The notes under the pieces: model-generated | Seen by the model: the letters and a program-made list of their open reading frames with translations, nothing else | What the model was told of the DNA's origin: nothing | Database searches by the model: none | Source of the DNA: Olleya aquimaris | GTDB taxonomy: Bacteria > Bacteroidota > Bacteroidia > Flavobacteriales > Flavobacteriaceae | Length of the DNA: 64,000 nt | Reading direction: 5' to 3' | NCBI RefSeq assembly: GCF_003259525.1 | Contig: NZ_QLLO01000006.1 | Span: 108,501-172,500 of the forward strand | Part shown: positions 61,685 to 64,000 of the stretch, in pieces | Layout of the letters: each line of letters begins with the position of its first letter | How positions within the stretch are numbered: the first letter of the stretch is position 1 | Position numbers and translations under genes: made by a program

Positions 61685-64000
61685 TGTCTAGATAATTCGT
61701 CTAGCACTAATCTTAACTCGCCATAAGTATATTTATCATCAATTTGATGTTTTAAATCTGAAAGATTTTCAAATGTATGTTTTGGGATTAATTCTTTTAA
61801 TTCTTTATAGTGCTTTTCAGAAATTAAGTCTGTAATTTTAATCTCTCCTGAAGGTATAAAGCTTGCTAAATGCCCAATTATGGTATTGACGTTTAAATCA
61901 CGTTCAAATGCAATTTGCTCTATAGACTTTCCGGATTTAAATAAGTCTAAAGATGTTTTTTTAGTATCTCCTCGTTTTGTTTTAGGTTTTGCTACTTCAA
62001 ATATTTCAACATTGTTAGAGGATTCAATATCATTCTCCTCACAATATTGACGGATTACTTTTAATATATCATTACCATATTTTTCTACTCTAACTTTACC
62101 AAAACCGTTAATCTGTAGTAACTCTTTTTTGCTTGTTGGCAATGTTTCACACATTTCATACAATGCTTTTTGAGTAAATATTTGATAATGTATTAAATCT
62201 TTATCATTAGCGATATTATTTCTTAATTCACGAAGTAATTCAAATAGCTCTACGTTTGCAGTTCCGTCTATTATAGTTTTTCTAGTTTTTTTAGGCTTAT
62301 CTTTAATCAAAAAAACAGCTTTTGTTCTAAGCTCTTGAAAGGTATTTACTTTAAAACCATTTATTAAATTTGAAAAATAAAGTTGTTTTGTGGCTAATAA
62401 TTCTTCAAAATCATTAAGATGTTTGTTGATGTCTTTTTGGATGGCTTTATTATCTGTTGTAAAAGTAGATGATTTATAGACTACTGCAATTTTAGATTCT
62501 GTTTCATTACTAAAATATTCCAGAGCCTTTATAAAACGATCTTGAATAATTTCACTAGATTCTGGTGTAATTGTAACTTCTGATAATTCGTTAAGCTGAG
62601 CTTTAAAACCATTAGCCACTTTCAATAAATTAGTAATACATTCTTTTATTAAAATAAAAGTCTGTTCTAGATTGCCTTCTAAACTACCTCTGTTTTTGTA
62701 ATAAATATCTATTATACGTTGTATAGGATAAAGAAATTGATAAAAATTAAAAATTTCTGAAATCAAATCTAATTGATATTGAGATTTGGATTGATTTAAA
62801 ATATTTTCATCAGGTTGATTTTGCTCCGCTAGCTTATTAAAAGTTGAAACATTACTATCACTGATAATTTGCGTTGAATCAATCTTATTTTTTAAAACTA
62901 GGCCTTCTAAACTTTTACACCTACTTAAAGCTACATAAGTTTGTCCGTGCGCAAAAGCTCCTTGTGCATCAATTATTGCTTTTTCAAAAGTTAACCCTTG
63001 GCTTTTATGAATAGTTATAGACCATGCTAATCGTAAAGGTATTTGAGTATAAGAGCCTACTTTGTTTTCAGTAATTGCTTTAGTTTCTGGATTAACAGTA
63101 TAATTAATGTTTTCCCAAATTTCAGGTGTTACTGTAATATTAAAATCATCATCAGCGCAATGTACAATAACTTCATTGTCATCAAGCAATATGACTTTAC
63201 CTATTTTACCATTATAATAACGTTTTTCTGGAGAGCTATCATTTTTAACAAACATAACTTGAGCTCCTACTTTAAGGATTAAATTATTTTCATTGGGAAA
63301 AGAATATTCTGGAAATTTCCCCTCTATTATTGCTTGGTAAGTTATAGATTTACCTGTAAGTTTATTTAATTCTTCTACGTTTGTTAAATCAGCTTTTCTG
63401 TTATGTGTTGTTAATGAAATATAACCATCCTCTTTATTAGGTGTAAAGTTTGGTATAAACCGTTTATTGAGTTCATCTGCAGAGGATTGAGTCAAACTAT
63501 TGTTTCTTATTTCATTTAATATTTTTATAAATTTAGGATTTTCTTGCCTGTAAATATGCTTTAATTCAATTGTAATAGCACTACATTCTTTGAAAGCAAT
63601 ACTGCTGAAAAAATAAGGATTTTTATAAAATGGTTTAAGTAAGTGCCATTCATTTTCTTTAATCACAGGAGATAATTGTTGTAAATCACCAATCATTAAT
63701 AATTGTACTCCTCCAAAAACTTCATCTCGATTTTTAAAACGACGCAATGTCTTATCAATACCATCTAACAAATCAGCACGTACCATACTAATCTCATCAA
63801 TTATTAATAAATCGAGGGACTTAATTATATTAATTTTTGTTTTTGAAATTTTTCTATTAAATCCTCCTGAAAAAATCTCTTCATTTGGTAAAATAGGCCC
63901 AAATGGCAACTGAAAAAAAGAATGAATAGTAACACCTTTAGCATTTATTGCTGCCACACCTGTTGGTGCAACTATAACCATACGCTTTATACATTCACGT
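61681..64000 (-). CDS. PIF1-like helicase with HRDC and helix-turn-helix domains (5' truncated)
   Basis: The frame is open across the right edge (…ECIKRMVIVAPTGVAAINAKG), so the start and Walker A loop are outside the window. The visible part has a Walker B (LLIIDEISMVRADLL), ALSRCKSL and other superfamily 1B/PIF1 motifs (GDLQQLSPV, SQGLTFEKA), a long helical middle, an HRDC domain (about residues 600-675 of the visible part, KKELLQINGFGKVRVEKYG) and a C-terminal helicase HTH domain (KSIEQIAFERDLNVNTIIGHL). It probably unwinds DNA in repair or replication restart. Confidence 0.9.
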   Translation of the reverse strand, partial: RECIKRMVIVAPTGVAAINAKGVTIHSFFQLPFGPILPNEEIFSGGFNRKISKTKINIIKSLDLLIIDEISMVRADLLDGIDKTLRRFKNRDEVFGGVQLLMIGDLQQLSPVIKENEWHLLKPFYKNPYFFSSIAFKECSAITIELKHIYRQENPKFIKILNEIRNNSLTQSSADELNKRFIPNFTPNKEDGYISLTTHNRKADLTNVEELNKLTGKSITYQAIIEGKFPEYSFPNENNLILKVGAQVMFVKNDSSPEKRYYNGKIGKVILLDDNEVIVHCADDDFNITVTPEIWENINYTVNPETKAITENKVGSYTQIPLRLAWSITIHKSQGLTFEKAIIDAQGAFAHGQTYVALSRCKSLEGLVLKNKIDSTQIISDSNVSTFNKLAEQNQPDENILNQSKSQYQLDLISEIFNFYQFLYPIQRIIDIYYKNRGSLEGNLEQTFILIKECITNLLKVANGFKAQLNELSEVTITPESSEIIQDRFIKALEYFSNETESKIAVVYKSSTFTTDNKAIQKDINKHLNDFEELLATKQLYFSNLINGFKVNTFQELRTKAVFLIKDKPKKTRKTIIDGTANVELFELLRELRNNIANDKDLIHYQIFTQKALYEMCETLPTSKKELLQINGFGKVRVEKYGNDILKVIRQYCEENDIESSNNVEIFEVAKPKTKRGDTKKTSLDLFKSGKSIEQIAFERDLNVNTIIGHLASFIPSGEIKITDLISEKHYKELKELIPKHTFENLSDLKHQIDDKYTYGELRLVLDELSRQ

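Noticed and set aside
1..64000. CRISPR array, prophage, integrase, transposase or defence island
   Set aside because: No spaced direct repeats, phage structural genes, recombinases or known defence proteins were recognised on either strand.

Overview
The window is a low-GC stretch of a Bacteroidota chromosome, most likely a marine Flavobacteriaceae (Olleya/Lacinutrix/Winogradskyella-like; genus is inference). The evidence is type IX secretion genes (porU, porV, gldJ) with a T9SS-sorted substrate, an ECF sigma/FecR/TonB-receptor set with an STN domain, NhaD, PafA-type phosphatase, SUMF1-like GldJ, TAnnTTTG-type -7 promoter elements and an almost complete lack of Shine-Dalgarno sequences. No phage, IS element, CRISPR array or rRNA was seen. 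One tRNA (Val, TAC) is present.

Layout. 1-1618: 3' part of a GCS2-type carboxylate-amine ligase and an N-formylglutamate amidohydrolase-like gene, closed by a terminator. 1637-4897: a 1086-aa modular T9SS-exported protein. 5085-12510: a housekeeping block (Nudix, pyrE, SRPBCC, birA, rsfS, ftsH, LUD protein, cdsA, psd, acyl-CoA-binding protein). 12512-19100: PafA-like phosphatase, MlaE/MlaF transporter pair, DUF389 protein, mannose-1-phosphate guanylyltransferase, SprT-like protein. 19281-22167: an accessory islet with a frameshifted lipoprotein and two tandem DUF6705-type secreted proteins. 22324-25414: CIA30, fasciclin, OM beta-barrel and a metzincin-like protease, with structured repeats between them.

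25499-30893 is a cell-surface signalling locus: a repeat lipoprotein and a 37-aa membrane peptide (minus strand), then ECF sigma, FecR anti-sigma and TonB-dependent receptor (plus strand). Three copies of the same two-part element, TAGGGTAAA-N11-TTGTCTTAA, sit upstream of the lipoprotein, the peptide and the anti-sigma gene with identical spacing. This is probably the promoter read by the local sigma factor, and it ties the divergent genes into one regulon. It is the strongest non-obvious signal in the window.

30900-42192: argS, a TPR histidine kinase, a CtlX-like hydrolase, a redoxin, a small secreted protein, an SDR, an M28 peptidase, PDH E2 and E1alpha, and cytidine deaminase. 42275-50801: porV, porU, gldJ, murF and tRNA-Val. 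50944-54137: exbB-exbD-tonB-folC, read leftward. 54291-61627: nhaD, gdh, two secreted unknowns, anmK and an acyl-CoA dehydrogenase. 61681-64000: a PIF1-like helicase with HRDC and HTH domains that runs off the right edge.

Several convergent gene pairs are packed stop-to-stop with 0-6 nt between them, or overlapping. Others share a symmetrical hairpin that can terminate both strands.
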